Positions 12,428 to 24,856 are shown, numbered from the stretch's first letter. The stretch: 64,000 nt of DNA from Adiantum capillus-veneris (GCA_014529385.2 CM043963.1:94931912-94995911), one strand, 5' to 3'. The notes: generated from the sequence alone by a model not told the origin. Translations and numbers: made by a program.

Positions 12428-12449
12428 CCACCTATTCATGCATCCACCC
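12428..12449 (-). repeat. TE-A right terminal inverted repeat
   Basis: Exact reverse complement of 2329-2350, ending in CATCCACCC, followed by the second TCCA at 12450-12453. Confidence 0.92.
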
Positions 12450-12453
12450 TCCA

Positions 12454-12600
12454 ACATCCGATAATCACTTCTAAAGCACGTAAAAATCTCTAAACTCCAT
12501 AGCCATCATATTTCTCTCTCTCTCTACTTTGTTTCTAAATGACTGCCCTTTCGGTGGTTGGTTTTTCGTATACATGGGCATTTATGGGATTTTTGAATGT
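12454..12600 (+). mobile_element. Probable continuation of the split gypsy LTR
   Basis: Sequence after the second TCCA of TE-A. Removing TE-A joins GCCTTCCA to ACATCCGATAATC, and a CT-rich stretch follows. The LTR end is not identifiable without the partner LTR. No gene seen. Confidence 0.4.
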
Positions 12601-14480
12601 GTACGAGGATGATACTTATACATAGAATTATAATAAGCATTATGAGCATAGTAGTAGTATGCTACATAGCATACTTGGTATGCTAATTAGCATATTGAAC
12701 ATACTAAGTAGCATATTTGGTGTGACAACTAAGAATTCTTGGAGGTATATAGGGTATGCTAACTAACACATTGGGTATGCTATCTAGCATACGTGGAATT
12801 ATCATTGACATCCAAAGTATAGTAGTAGTATGATAAATAGTATATTGGGTATGATAGTTAACATATTGAACATACTAACTAGCATTTTGGTGTGCCAACT
12901 AAGCATGCTAGCTAGCATACTTGGTATGCTAACTAGCATACATGGAATTATAATTAGCAATCTGAGCATAGAGGTAGAATTCTACAGAGAGCATACTGGG
13001 TATGCTAGCTAGCATATTGAACATACTAACTAGAATACTTGGTGTGCCAAATAAGCGTACGTGCACATATGAAAGGTATGCTAACTAGCATACTTGATAT
13101 GATTACAATCATGCTTACTAGCACACTAGGTATGCTAACTAACATAATGGGTATGCTAACTGGCATACAAGATATGCTAACTAACTTATTGGGTATGCTA
13201 ACTAGCATACATGGAATCATAATAAGCATCCTGAGAATAATAGAAGTATTCTACATAGCATACATGGTTAAATAGTTAGCATATTGAAAATACAAACGAC
13301 CGTACTTGGTGTGCAAACTAAGCATTCTTGGGGGTATACAAGGCAACATGCTAAACCAACATAATTGGTATGCTAACTAGCATGTTAACTACCATACATG
13401 GTATGCTAACTAGCATACATGGAATTATAATTAACATCTTGCGAATAGTAGAAGTATGCTACATAGCATACATGGTATGCTAGTTTGCATATTGAACATA
13501 CTAGCTACCATATTTGGTGTGCCAACTAAGTATGCTTGGAGGTAAACATGGCATGCTAACTATCATACTGGGTATGCTAACTAACATATTGAGTATAGTA
13601 GTAGTATGCTACATAGCATTCTGGTTATGCTAGTTAGCATATTAAACATACTATTTAGCATATTTATGGTGCCAACTAAGAATGATTGCAACTATACACG
13701 GTATGCTAACTAGCATACTCGATATGATAACTAACATATTGGGTATGATAACTAGAATACCTGGAATTATAATTAGCATTCACAGCATAGTAGTAGTATG
13801 CTACATAGTGTATTGGGTATGATAGCTAGCATATTTTACATACTTTCTAACATAATTGGTGTGCCAACTTAGCATGCCTGCAAATATATTGTGTATGCTA
13901 ACTAGCATACCAGGTATGTAAGTAGCATATTTTACATACTTTCTAACATAATTGGTGTGCCAACTTAGCATGCCTGCAAGTATATTGTGTATGCTAACTA
14001 GCATACCAGGTATGCATACCAGGTATTGTGTATGCTAACTAGCATACCAGGTATGCATACCAGGTATGTAGTAGTATGCTACATAGTGTATTGGGTATGA
14101 TAGCTAGCATATTTTACATACTTTCTAACATAATTGGTGTGCCAACTTAGCATGCCTGCAAGTATATTGTGTATGCTAACTAGCATACCAGGTATGTAAG
14201 TAGCATATTAGGTATGTTAAGTATCATATTGAGTATGTTAGATAGAACACTTGGAATGCTTACAAGGATGCCATGTATGCTAATTAGCATACTCAACAAG
14301 CATACTTAATATGCTAGCTAGCAGAATCAATATGCTAACTAGCATATTGATTTTGGGCTATTGTATAAATATCTACCATACACACAATACTAAGAATCAC
14401 TAGTATGTTTACTAGGGTCAATCATCTTCATTGCTAATAATTCTCAATATCATATCTCTAGGCTAGTTAGCATATAAAGG
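12600..14480. repeat. Array of palindromic TATGCTA(AC/GC)TAGCATA units
   Basis: AT-rich array in which TATGCTAACTAGCATAC and variants recur dozens of times with linkers such as TTGGGTATGAT, TTGAACATAC and TTGGTGTGCCAACTAAG. Some units are perfect palindromes (TATGCTAGCTAGCATA). A larger block beginning near AGTAGTATGCTACATAGTG (13791 and 14067), with a partial copy at about 13920, repeats almost exactly, showing recent higher-order duplication. No open gene. Related words occur at 60515-60640. Confidence 0.88.
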
Positions 14481-14578
14481 TCTTATCTTCTTTGAAGTAA
14501 TTTTTTTCTTGGAATTAAATCAGTCATTAGCATTTTGGGTGATCTCAGAGGTTTTAATAAAAGGTACCTTTTTGTAGG

Positions 14579-15137
14579 TCTGTCAAAGCCTTTTGATGAT
14601 GTGGGTTGTGTGCGTGACAAGAAACTTGGCAAAGAAAATATTGAACAAGACAAGCCCTCCATTGGGGAGTTGGATGAGCATGACAACATGAAGGAGGGGG
14701 TGGATGTTGTAGCACACCATGTGGAGAATCTCGGTGGTGCCATAGACAAACAACCATCGGAGGAGGAGGATGAATTTGTCATTGTTTGTCATCGGGATGC
14801 TAAGACTGCTGCAGCTCAAATAGAGAGCACCTTAGAGAAAACAATGGGTAGTGCTTTAGAGGAAATAGTGAGGACTAACAAACCAAGCAATGCATAGGAC
14901 ATTGGCAACAACAGCCCTCTAGGGTGTTTTGTACAAATTGCAAAGTCAAAGAGGAAAGCTGGTGTTGAAGTAGTACCACGAGAGGCTACAATCAAAAATT
15001 TTGATTCTCCTAAGAGAATTGTGGAGGACCAAACACAAAGCACCAAGGAGAAAATAAAGTCCTTCGCTCATGCTCTTGCAAGAAATTTTGTTGAACCTGA
15101 TCTTCCCCACCCAAAATCTGTAATGCTAGCAAGCTAG
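14579..15137 (+). pseudogene. Unidentified gene fragment with one TAG
   Basis: An acceptor-like TTTTTGTAG precedes 14579. A single frame then reads about 185 codons to TAG 15135-15137, broken only by TAG at 14895-14897. The composition is coding-like: acidic and amphipathic (KLGKENIEQDKPSIGELDE, EEEDEFVIVCHRD), then basic (KSKRKAG, SPKRIVEDQTQ). I recognise no domain. It could be a last exon of a gene carried by an old element next to the palindromic array. Bases 15138-15304 hold nothing I can identify. Confidence 0.4.
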
Positions 15138-15304
15138 TGTGCCCGTAATTGTTATGCCCTTACTGAGTGTGCCCCTTCATGTCATCATTATGCCCATACC
15201 CTCATATGTAGCTTATTGCACCTCTTGTGGCATCATGTAATTGTTTCCAAGAATGGAAACATGTTTTCATCAAACCATTACCTGAGTCTCTAAATACAGG
15301 AAGG

Positions 15305-15882
15305 GATGATGCAAAGCTTTAAGCTTTCTACCAGATTGGTTCTCGACCAATGCTAATAACTTCTAACAGAAACTTAAGACGTTGCTCTTATGCTTCAAGA
15401 GGTAAACCAACAACTTTCTAGTAGAGTAAGCTATGGGTGTTAAGAAATATAATGCTCCCCCTAGAGACTTGACTGGCATAGGTTCGCACAAGTGGCTATG
15501 AATGAGATCTAGAGAACTCCCAAACTCTTTATCCAAAGGCACTGATGTCAACCTAGTCTATTTGCCTTAGCTACAATGCTCACATAAAGAGAAGTTAGAG
15601 TAATCTAACATACAGGTATAACCAAAATGTTGCAAGACTTTTATTCCCTTTTGATTCATATGTCCTAGTCGGCTATGCCATAACTCTATAGATGACGGCT
15701 CGTCTACACAAATAGAATTCTCTTTCATAGAAGATACATAAAGTGAGTACAATGAGCCAAACTTCTAGCCTTTTAGAATGACCAGATTTCCCTTCTTGAT
15801 GATCCAAGAACCATGAGCAAATATGGTAGTGTGACCCAAATCATCCAGTTATCCAGCTGACATCAGACTCTTTGTCAATTTG
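15305..15882 (-). pseudogene. Ty1/copia remnant: GAG-pre-integrase and start of integrase
   Basis: Minus-strand frame with several stops. Near 15660-15700 LWHSRLGHMNQKGI is the GAG-pre-integrase signature, followed by LCEHCS of the integrase zinc site. LDLIHSHLCEPMPVKSLGG at 15463-15519 matches the DLIHSDVCGPM start of the copia integrase core. The similarity continues as VENQSGRKLKAL to about 15305, after which the element is lost. Its other half is at 57055-58168: the element was split between protease and pre-integrase by the insertion at 15883 (TSD ATTTG at 15878-15882 and 57050-57054). Confidence 0.82.
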
Positions 15883-16669
15883 TGTGAGATCTCCAACCCG
15901 CCAATACCTAGATCGGGATAGAATCCTTGACAGGTCTCTAGGTATGATAAAAATCAGAGTCTCTAAACACAAAAAATCCAAGGAATAGGCCTTTACAAAT
16001 AACAATGGCTTGGGTCTGTAGCCTTAGAAGAAGACCTAGTCCTGTCTCGCAGCGGAAACTAGAAAACGTATTAAAAGTCCAAAAAAAACTATTTCGGCCC
16101 TATAACTTCCACAAATTGGCTAAGGTATTCTCAACCAATGCTTTTTTCCCTCTAACATATGTAAGGGCATAGCCCGCTGGTGGACTACTCTTCCAAGTGA
16201 AGAAGTTTTCTAAACGTTTTAGTGCGCGGGGATGGATAGTTACCTGACTAATCAGGTCCACCCGTCCATGATTGACAACCTTAGTCAATCCCCACTTACC
16301 ACCCCGCACTCACACATGATTCTTTTGTTATTACTACCACATTCTTATCACAATTAAAATAATGATTTCTTTTATCCTTCATAACAGGATTTCATTAAAA
16401 CTACCCTTGAAAACAATATTGAAAACATTCTTTTAGCAAACAGAGATCTTTAAACTTAAGACAGGGTACTGTCAATCAGAAAATTGTTCATAATAACCAT
16501 GACCACTACTCTTCTTGTCTCAAGACCACCTAAGGGTGAAAAAATGGCACCCATTCCTTATTCATAATCCGGAGTGGATAAACCCCCACCCAAGGTTCCG
16601 GGTGCCCATACACCAAACGAGTTGCCCATACAACCGGGCGGCTCCCCTAGGATAAAAAACGGTATCCTA
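15883..16669 (-). mobile_element. 3' LTR of the gag-only element, distal part
   Basis: Closely similar to 53146-53929 of the 5' LTR, from TGTGAGATC through ACCCGCCAATACC, CTTGACAGGTCTCTAGG and CGGGCGGCTCCCC. It ends at the gypsy insertion, with TSD TCCTA at 16665-16669. A 69-aa frame at 16100-16309 has a near-identical partner at 53362-53571, but this follows from LTR identity and is not evidence of a gene. Confidence 0.88.
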
Positions 16670-17566
16670 TGTCATAAAATATAATATCTAACTTTACCAA
16701 ATTATTTTCTCATATTAAACTCATCATTTAATGTGGGAGAATAAACGGGAACAAGAGTTAGAATAGAGACATGTGCTTCTAGACCTGTCTTTACACGGGA
16801 CCAAAAGGAGAGATGGTTGCATCTCAATATGGGTCCAAAAGGAGATGGTCTATCAAAGAGCAATGTGCAATAAGTGCTTCTAAACTTACCTCAGTAGGGG
16901 ACCAAGAGAGGAGAGATGGTTACATCTCAATAGGGCTCCAAAAGGAGGTAGTCTATCAAAAAGCAATGTGCAACTAATGAAGCTTAAAAGACCTTAGGGT
17001 TAGCTTCATTAAAGACCTCCAATGGTTAGTGTTAAAAGTCCTTTGCGCTTAAGCAAGCTAAGGCTGAGCTTGAGGTGGGAACCCGGACTAAACTTAAGCA
17101 AGGTAGGGTTGTGCTTGAGGTGGGAACCTTAAGCAAGCTAGGACTATGCTTGAGGTGGGAACCTTAAGCAAGCTAGGTTGTGCTTGAGGTGTGAACTCGA
17201 CCTAAAATTAAGCAAGCTAGGGATTTGATTGAGGTGGGAACTCTACCTAAGGTGCTTGTCATGCTTAATGACTAAGGTACTTGAGGTACTTGTCACATTT
17301 AATGAGGAAGTTTCTTGAGAAGCTTCCTATGCATGGGGGGTAAGATGCTTGAGTCAAAAAGAGAACCTACACACTTAATGAGGAAGTTGCTTGAGAAACT
17401 TCCTATGCATAAAAATTTCAAATTTAGGGGAATTCTAAAAGAGCACATGGGACACATGTCAAACTCTCACTAAGCTTAACCACATGGTATGCTTGAATGA
17501 TATTGGTTGGGCTAAAGAGGGGACCAATGAGATTCTACTTCCATGTAACAAATATCTAGATATTTT

Positions 17567-17601
<35 letters not shown>

Positions 17602-18462
17602 AGGGGTAAGCAGGACACTTGTCAAAAGACTACCCATATGCTTGACTGCATGATGCATGTGATTGGCTAAGGGGAGAGGGGTCCAATGAGCTTGTAGCAT
17701 GTAGCATGTAGAATTTTCACCCAAATCAAGGAAGGGGGGTGCTAGGGGGACATAATCCACACACACACTCATTTGGAAAGCCATTCTCACTTGGTGAAAG
17801 TTGAGGAACACCACGTCCTTCTCCAAGCTTGTGAGAGTGAAAGCCTACACCAACACTCTTGGCTATGGAATGCAAATCCAACCAAGAGTCATGCTTCAAT
17901 GCTTAATATTTCCATATTCTCCATCTCCATTACTATGCTATTATGTATGCTAGCGAGAGGAGTAATGATAAGTGAGGAACTATTTCTTTCTCCTATGGAA
18001 TGTTTCTTCTTCCTCTTCCCTATCCTAATTCCCCGCTAGCTCTCTCCACCTTCGAAGGTGTTTGAGGCCTTGGGATTGAGGCTTGGGATAGTTAATGCTT
18101 TCTTGAAGTTTATGTTATGCTTGTGATGCATGAAGTTTTCCATCTTCATTGCATCACCTAGGTTACAAGGAACACAAAGATTGTATTGTACCAAGTCTCT
18201 CTTGATGGGAGAAACTATAATACAAATGCCTATTGGAGGGGGGACCGGCTCCATATGAATCCGGTCCTCAACTATCGTCATGTTCTCTAAACTCTCTCTC
18301 TCTTGCAAAAGTATTGTTCATGCCAAGTTAACTAGGTACCATGTTTATGTTGCTACCACCAATTAAGTTCACCCGCTATGCTGATGAAGTAATCTCTCAA
18401 AAGTGCTTCACCTAATTTCCTAATTCCGCTAATCTCAAACTTCATAGGTAATTTCCATCACA
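16670..18462 (+). mobile_element. Gypsy 5' LTR (1.8 kb)
   Basis: Begins TGTCATAAAATATAATATC and ends CCATCACA just before the primer site. It matches the 3' LTR at 23635-24856 and 46768-47318. A (CT)n run lies at 17567-17600. The uninterrupted GCTTAATATTTCCATATTC at about 17898-17916 is the empty site for TE-B. Confidence 0.92.
17035..17245 (+). repeat. LTR minisatellite, about 35-40 bp units
   Basis: Several copies of CTTAAGCAAGCTAGG with GCTTGAGGTGGGAAC. The same array occurs in the 3' LTR (about 24012-24205), so it is an LTR component. U3 enhancer arrays of this kind are common, but function here is inference. Confidence 0.85.
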
Positions 18463-18463
18463 T

Positions 18464-18475
18464 TGGTATCAGAGC
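18464..18475 (+). other. Primer binding site (initiator tRNA-Met)
   Basis: TGGTATCAGAGC, complementary to the 3' end of plant initiator tRNA-Met, one base after the CA end of the 5' LTR. Confidence 0.92.
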
Positions 18476-18875
18476 ATTAGGTTTCTCTTTTGTTGCTTAA
18501 GAAGAGAGGTCCTTAAGTAGCCTATTAATGGTTAATTTTGTTAATTATATTAGGGTAAGTGGGACTGGGATATATTATCGGTTTTGTTGAGCCCACTATG
18601 TGGGATATGGTGCATACCTCGGGAGCTTTGGTCTTAATAATGGAGTCTTTTTAGGCTTGCCTACGACTTTACCATTATTGAGCCATAAGAAGTCTAAAAG
18701 GATCTATCCCTTGGCAACTCCACTATGTTAGAATCACTCCACTACTCTCTATAATTAACCAATTCGAGCCGTGGGTGTAGATACTTAAGTGTCTATTTTA
18801 AAGGCTAAGAGGAGTAGCAAGTAAGGTTTTGAATTGCCAAAGCATACACTAAGTAAACACATAAGATCAATTAAC

Positions 18876-19740
18876 ATGGCTGACAATAACCAAGAGAGTA
18901 GAATGAACATTGATATCTTTGAATTTGCACATGAAGGTTTTAATGATGATGCCCCCATGTTTGTTAATTATCTTGTTACTAGGTTGCAACAAGATATGGG
19001 CAAACCCTCTTTGCAGGCCGAAGTTACTCAAAAACTTCATGCTTATGGGATTTCCTTTCCTCTCAGAGAGGAGAGAGAGAGAGAGCTTAGGAGGCCTCTT
19101 GGTGAGACCCCCAAAAGAAGACTCTCTTCCATATGAGAGGAGGAATCCAAAGAACGAGAAAGTAATGGCTCCCTAGGTTCCTCAGAAGATGTGACTCCAT
19201 GAAGATGGCGGTCTAGATGATCCCCAAATCCTCCCAAGAGGAAATGGTTAACCCATAGTCCTTCTCCTCGTCACTCCAAAAGGGAAGAGAGAAAACAAAG
19301 GAAGAAAAGGGAAAGAAATAGGTCACCCTCTTCTCCTTCTTCTTCACCTTCCTCCTCTACCGATGAAATCTATGGCTATTCTCCTAGAGAATACAAAAGG
19401 GGAGGACATTGCAAATCTTACCCTGCATGGAGAAAAGTTAACGAAGTTCAAAGAGGGAGGAAAGAGTATCTCTTTTCTCACCTATGATGGCACCTTCGGT
19501 GATACCGACAAAGTATTGGCCTTCATCCAACAATTTGATGCGTCCTTTGGAGACGAGGGCTTCAAGGAGTCCTCCAAGCTACACCATGTAGCTATGCACT
19601 TCCAAAAATCGGCTCATCAATGGTGGGCTAGCCTTTGTGGAAACGACAAAGCCCCAAAGACATGGAAAACTCTACGAGTTTCCATCATGAAGCAATTCCT
19701 TGCAAGTGATGCAAAGGACAAAGTGCTTACCAAATGGTGA
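18876..19740 (+). pseudogene. Gypsy gag (decayed)
   Basis: ATG at 18876 opens MADNNQESRMNIDIFEF. After TGA at 19134 the frame continues through a Ser/Arg-rich, basic linker (KREERKQRKKRERNRSPSS) to a frameshift near 19440. The frame covering 19435-19740 then contains the gag core, SISFLTYDGTFGDTDKVLAF followed by AHQWWASLCG, matching the family pattern of F.G..D...V..W and A..WW. Gag would form the virus-like particle. It is interrupted and non-functional here. Confidence 0.75.
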
Positions 19741-20139
19741 AGTTTAAAGATTCTCTCTCATGAGTCTATCCACAAATATGTGGACAAGTTTGGGATTTAC
19801 ATCTCAAGACTACTATCTTTCAAAAGATATACTTTGCCGTGCAAAAGAAACAATTTTGTGCGAGATTACCCAAAGAGATGGCCGAGTATGTCAACTCTCA
19901 ACAACCTAGTTCTATCACCAAGGTAATCCACCACACCATGGTTTCTTCAGGTATCAATTTCCAACAAGGGGCTAGATGAAATGTCAGGCCCATGGAAAAT
20001 AAAGACAAAAATGATGCCAAGGGGAAAACCAATGCCCAAAATTCTTACAAGGCTATTCCAATAACAACAACAATTGGTCCAAGGAGAAGGGAGTTTACAA
20101 AGGTAAATATAAACTCTCTCCTAAAGAGCTAGAATCTTT

Positions 20140-20370
20140 TAGTAAGGACCACAAATGTTTTAAGTGTGGGGAGCAAGGACATGGTTATCGTCCTTGCCCC
20201 AAGAGAATTACCCGCAATAATACTCCTAGAGCCTCTATGTTTGAAGCTCCAAAAGAGGATGCTCATTGCCAAGGATTTCTCCTTTCCTATGCCTGGGGAA
20301 AGATGCAAGAGTGTGATTCCTTTATTTTGTTGATCCTGGTTCAACTCACAACTTTATATCCACGAAGTTG
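20140..20370 (+). pseudogene. Gypsy zinc knuckle and protease remnant
   Basis: CFKCGEQGHGYRPCPKR (about 20157-20207) is a CCHC-type knuckle with the last Cys spacing preserved. About 120 bp later FVDPGSTHNFIS (about 20326-20361) is the aspartic protease active-site region, with the usual DSG or DTG replaced by DPG. Stops and frame changes flank both. Confidence 0.72.
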
Positions 20371-20769
20371 ACCACTAAGCTAGGCATACAAGCCCATGAG
20401 ATGGGAGATACATTGAAAGACAATGGAGCTAGATCAAGGGACAAGACGTCTCAGTTACTTCCTTAATTGGAAAATTAAGGCTTCATGTCCAAAGCTATGT
20501 GACAAAAAGGATTTCTTAATCTTCCCTCTCAAACATGAGAATGTTATCGTTGGGGCACCATGCTTTAACCACATTGCTTCCAACATGAAGTTTCCAGAAA
20601 GGAGAATCTACTTCACCTACAGGGAAAAGAGCAGTACATAGATGCTAATGAGTCGGGAAACACCATATCCTTGCAATAAAGGGAATCAAGAGGGATTAGA
20701 GTTGTCTAATTTTCTAAATGAATCCCAAGATGTTTTCATTGATGACATCTCTAGTGAGCTACCTCTAAA

Positions 20770-21360
20770 ATGAGGGATGATGACCATGCAATTGAGCTCC
20801 TACCAGGAAGCTCACTGCCTAACAAGCCTCCTTATCGAGTTTCACAAGCTCAACAAGAGGAGATCATGAGGCAAGTTCATGAATTGGTGGAAACAGGGAT
20901 GGTGAGGTCTAGCTCCTCTCCATTTTGTTCACAATTGCTTTTAGTGAAAAAGAAAGACAACACATAACACATGTGTGTCGACTATAGAGCACTAAATAAG
21001 ATTACTATGAAAAATAGATTTCCCGTGCCGTGCATAGAAGATCTATTTGATAATTTACAAAGTTTTTGCTTGACAAATGCTCCAGACGTGGAAAAAAATC
21101 TCAGGCCACTCAAATTCTCTTGAGAAGTACAAGAGACACCTCCAGGTAATCTTTCAAGTTGTGAGAGACAATAAGCTTTTAACTAATCAAAAGAAAAGTG
21201 AATTTTTCCTATAAGAGATTCAATAGTTAGGTCACATTATCTCTAAGAATGGCATCCATATGGATCCAACAAAGTTAGAGATAATAAGAGGATGGCCTAA
21301 TCCAAGGAATCTACACGAGGTACAAAGCTTTATAGGTATGTGTGCATACTAAAGATGCTT
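20770..21360 (+). pseudogene. Gypsy reverse transcriptase with the catalytic core deleted
   Basis: The N-terminal fingers are readable: PPYRVSQAQQEEIMRQV, SPFCSQLLLVKKKDNT, then after a stop CVDYRALNKITMKNRFPVP. Near 21080 the sequence jumps from LTNAP straight to the region that follows the YxDD motif (TWKKISGHS...HLQVIFQVVRDNKLL), and then HIISKNGIHMDPTKLEII of the thumb. The palm with the catalytic aspartates is missing, so this copy cannot reverse transcribe. Confidence 0.78.
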
Positions 21361-21435
21361 CAAAAAAAAAAAAATCTCACTAATAGCAGATCTATTACAT
21401 GACTTAACATAAAAAGAACGTTAAGTATTCATGGA

Positions 21436-22120
21436 ATGCAAAAGTGCATGAAGCTTTTAAAGAAGCTTAAGGAGAATCTTATTTCTCAACGTGCGCTCAC
21501 ACTACTAGATCTCTCAAGGCCATTTGAGGTCCAATGTGATGCTAGTGGTAATTGCCTTGGAGCTATTTTGCTTCAAGAAGGGCATACCATAGCATATGAG
21601 AGTCGAAGACTCAACTTCGATGAGTGAGTATTGGGAAAATACGAAAAAGAGCTACTAGCTATTCTATATGCCCTGAACACATGGAAACAATATCTCTTGG
21701 GGACTCCATTCATTCTACGAATGGATCACAAAGCCTCAATAACTTCATGATGCAAACCAAGCTCTCCAACAAACAAATGAGGTGGGAAAATTTTCTTTTG
21801 CAATTTAAATTTCATATCGCTCACATTGTTGGAAAGCACAATCAAGTGGTCTATGCACTTTCACAACAACCAAGGGTAATTGTGGTGTCTATAGAAACTC
21901 ACAATGATCTATCTTTTATGATAGATGAGTATGCTACTGACCAAGACTTTAAGTATGTAATTACAACCTTTGCAATAGGGAAGAAACAAGAACCATTTAC
22001 CTTGAAGGATGGTTATCTTCCAAACGGCAATAGGCTATGTATTAATCACCCATACAATATGAAAGTCATGTATGAATCCCATACTTATCCTTATGCGGGG
22101 CAAAGAGGGATTCCATAGTC
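21436..22120 (+). pseudogene. Gypsy RNase H and integrase zinc region
   Basis: LTLLDLSRPFEVQCDASGNC followed by LGAILLQEGHTIAYESR is the RNase H start. After TGA at 21625, KELLAILYALNTWKQYLLG and then MDHKAS follow, with a frame change to FKFHIAHIVGKHNQVVYALS. LKDGYLPNGNRLCINHP and later SHTYPYAGQRGI are the connection to the integrase zinc-binding domain. Confidence 0.78.
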
Positions 22121-22299
22121 TACTCTTTGAGGAGTAGAAATGTATTTTTGTTGGTCTACCATGAAAAGTAAACATACAAGAGTATGTTTCAAAAATACGT
22201 GGTATACCAAAAGTTGAAAATTGATCGACGGAAGCAACTTGGGATGTTTCAGTCAACAGGCTTAACAAGAAAACACATTCTATGCTTTTCAAAAAGACT

Positions 22300-23215
22300 A
22301 TTAAGGCACATCAAATGACAACCCTCTTCAGATCTCAAATTTTCAAGCATCATGGATTTCCAACATCCATAGTGTCGGACAAAGATCCTAGAATGACCAA
22401 TAGGTTTTAAAAGGGTCTCTTTGAGAATCTAGAAAGTACATTAAATTTCTCTTTCGGCTTATCATCCACAAACGGATGACCAAAGTGAAATAACTAATCT
22501 AATGATTCTTGAATCTACTAAAAGCCTATGTCATGGAAGTAGATCAACGTTCTAGATGATAGAAGTACCTATCTCTTATAGAGTATGCGTACAATGACAT
22601 TGTACATACTTCTATGGGGAAAGCACCTTTTGAGGTTAAAGAGGGAAGATTCAAAAGTCCCTTACTACTTCAATTACAGGGGAAGTTCTTCGCTGCTGGT
22701 GAATATAGCTGAGACCTACAAGAATATTTTCCAAAGATTAAAGGGGTTATATTCATCTCACAGGAAAGGCAAAAAGGGTTGCTGCTAATAAGCACAAAAG
22801 AGCCTTAGCCTTTAAGGAAAATGACTGGGTCTTGCTAAAGTTTCTCAAGCCTCATCTGAGGCATACTACGGGCAAGAGTCCTATGGACCACCAAGAGTAT
22901 GATGCTAAACTAGCAAAAAGATACTATGGTCCTTAAAATTCTTAATCCAGTCAATGATATGGCTTATCAGTTGAAGTTGCCCAACCATTGGCTCATGCAC
23001 CATGTTTTCCATGAGAACCTATATAAGCCTTACAAAGGAGTGCCATCAAAAGAAGCAATAGTTGTTGAAGACCCTCCAAAAATCAAAGATTAAGAAGAAG
23101 TACTTCAACCTGAGTCCATCCTATGACATGAAGACAAGGTATTAAGAAACGGTAAGATTATCTGACGATATATTATTAAGTTTAAGAATTATTCTTTTAA
23201 AGATGCTAGCTGAAT
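22300..23215 (+). pseudogene. Gypsy integrase core and chromodomain-like tail
   Basis: HHGFPTSIVSDKDPRMTNRF (about 22350-22409) is the integrase core. Near 22970-23040 QLKLPNHWLMHHVFHENLYKPY matches the conserved segment before the chromodomain. HEDKVLRNGKIIWRYIIKFK at about 23130-23189 is the chromodomain-like strand, ending in FKDAS. Multiple stops. Bases 23216-23620 contain no recognisable frame. Confidence 0.72.
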
Positions 23216-23620
23216 GCAAAGAACCTAGCTTAAGGATAAATATGAACCTTGTCAATGCTTACATTGTTGCACTATAGTAAGCATATGAAAATTCATTTTA
23301 AATGGAAAATGTTTTTGTCTTATAAGACTAGTTCTCTTTTTATTGTGCACAAATTTAAAAGCATGCATGCTTAGAATCATGTTTGTGGTGGCGACGTCTC
23401 CCAAACACCAAGTAGAACTTGCCACTCTACTTTGGAAGTATGATATGGACTAAAGAGCAGACATGCTTGTAGCAGCTACGTCTCCCAAGCACCAAATGGA
23501 CTAGTCATCCATCTTGGAATGATGTCGTAGGGTAAAAAGGGATCCTCTACCCGCTAAGAAACATGGACTAATGACTAGACTTTATCTTCTCTACCTCATA
23601 GTCAAGAACGACTATGATTT

Positions 23621-23634
23621 CAAGAGAGAGGTAA
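23621..23634 (+). other. Gypsy polypurine tract
   Basis: CAAGAGAGAGGTAA directly before the TG of the 3' LTR at 23635. Confidence 0.8.
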
Positions 23635-24856
23635 TGTCATAAAATATAATATCTAACTTTACCAAATGATTTTCTCATACTAAACTGATTATTTAATGTG
23701 GGAGAATAAATGGGCACAAGAGTTAGAATAGAGACATGTGCTTCTAGACCTGTCTCAACATGGGACCAAAAGGAGAGATGGTTGCATCTCAATAGGGGTC
23801 CAAAAGGAGATGGTCTATCAAAGAGCAATGTGCAATAAGTGCTTCTAAACTTACCTCAGCAGGGGACCAAGAGGAGAGATGGTTACATCTCAATAGGGGT
23901 CCAAAAGGAGGTAGTCTATCAAAGAGCAATGTGCAACTAATGAAGCTTAAAAGACCTTAGAGTTAGCTTCATCAAAGACCTCCAATGGTTAGTGTTAAAA
24001 GTCCTTTGACCTTAAGCAAGCTAGGGATGATCTTGAGGTGGGAACCCGGCCTAAACTTAAGCAAGCTAGGGCTCTGCTTGAGGTGGGAACCTTAAGCAAG
24101 CTAGGGCTCTGCTTGAGGTGGGAACCTTAAGCAAGCTAGGGTTGTGCTTGAGGTGGGAAATCGACCTAAAATTAAGCAAGCTAGGGCTGTGCTTGAGGTG
24201 GGAACTCTACCTAAGATGCTTGTCATGCTTGATGACTAAGGTACTTGAGGTACTAGTCGCATTTAATGAGGAAGTTGCTTGAGAAGCTTCCTATGCATGG
24301 GGGCTAAGATGCTTGAGTCAAAAAGAGAACCTACACACTTAATGAGGAAGTTGCTTGAGAGACTTCGTATGCATAAAAATCTTAAAGTTAGGGGAATTCT
24401 AAAAGAGCACATGGGACACATGTTAGACTCTCACTAAGCTTAACCACATGGTATGCTTGAATGCTATTGGTTGGGCTAAAGAAGGGTCCAATGCGATTCT
24501 ACTTCCATCTAACAAATATCTAGATATTTTCAAGCTCTCTCTCTCTCTCTCTAAGGGGTAAGTAGGACACTTGTCAAAAGACTATCCATATGCTTGACTG
24601 CATGCTGCATGTGATCGGCTAAGGGGAGAGGGGTCCAATGAGCTTGTAGCATGTAGAATTTTTTCCCAAAGCAAGGAAGGGGTTTGCTAGGGGGATATAC
24701 TCCACACACATACTCACTTGGAAAGCCATTCTCACTTGGTGAAAGTTCAGGAACACCACCTCCTTCTCCAAGCTTGTGAGAGTGAAAGCCTACACCAACA
24801 CTCTTGGCTATGGAATGCAAATCCAACCAATATTCATGCTTCAATGCTTAATCTTT
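23635..24856 (+). mobile_element. Gypsy 3' LTR, first part (split by TE-B)
   Basis: Matches 16670-17905 of the 5' LTR, including the minisatellite and the CT run. It stops at GCTTAATCTTT, where CTTT (24853-24856) is the TE-B target duplication. The remainder is at 46768-47318. Confidence 0.92.

Noticed and set aside
12600-14480. Centromeric satellite
   Set aside because: Units are short, heterogeneous and only 1.9 kb long, and the context is nested transposons rather than megabase arrays.
16100-16309. 69-aa frame near-identical to one at 53362-53571
   Set aside because: Both lie in the two LTRs of one element, so their similarity reflects LTR duplication, not protein selection.
18464-18475. 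tRNA gene fragment
   Set aside because: Only the 12-nt primer-binding complement of tRNA-Met is present, in the position of a retroelement primer site.
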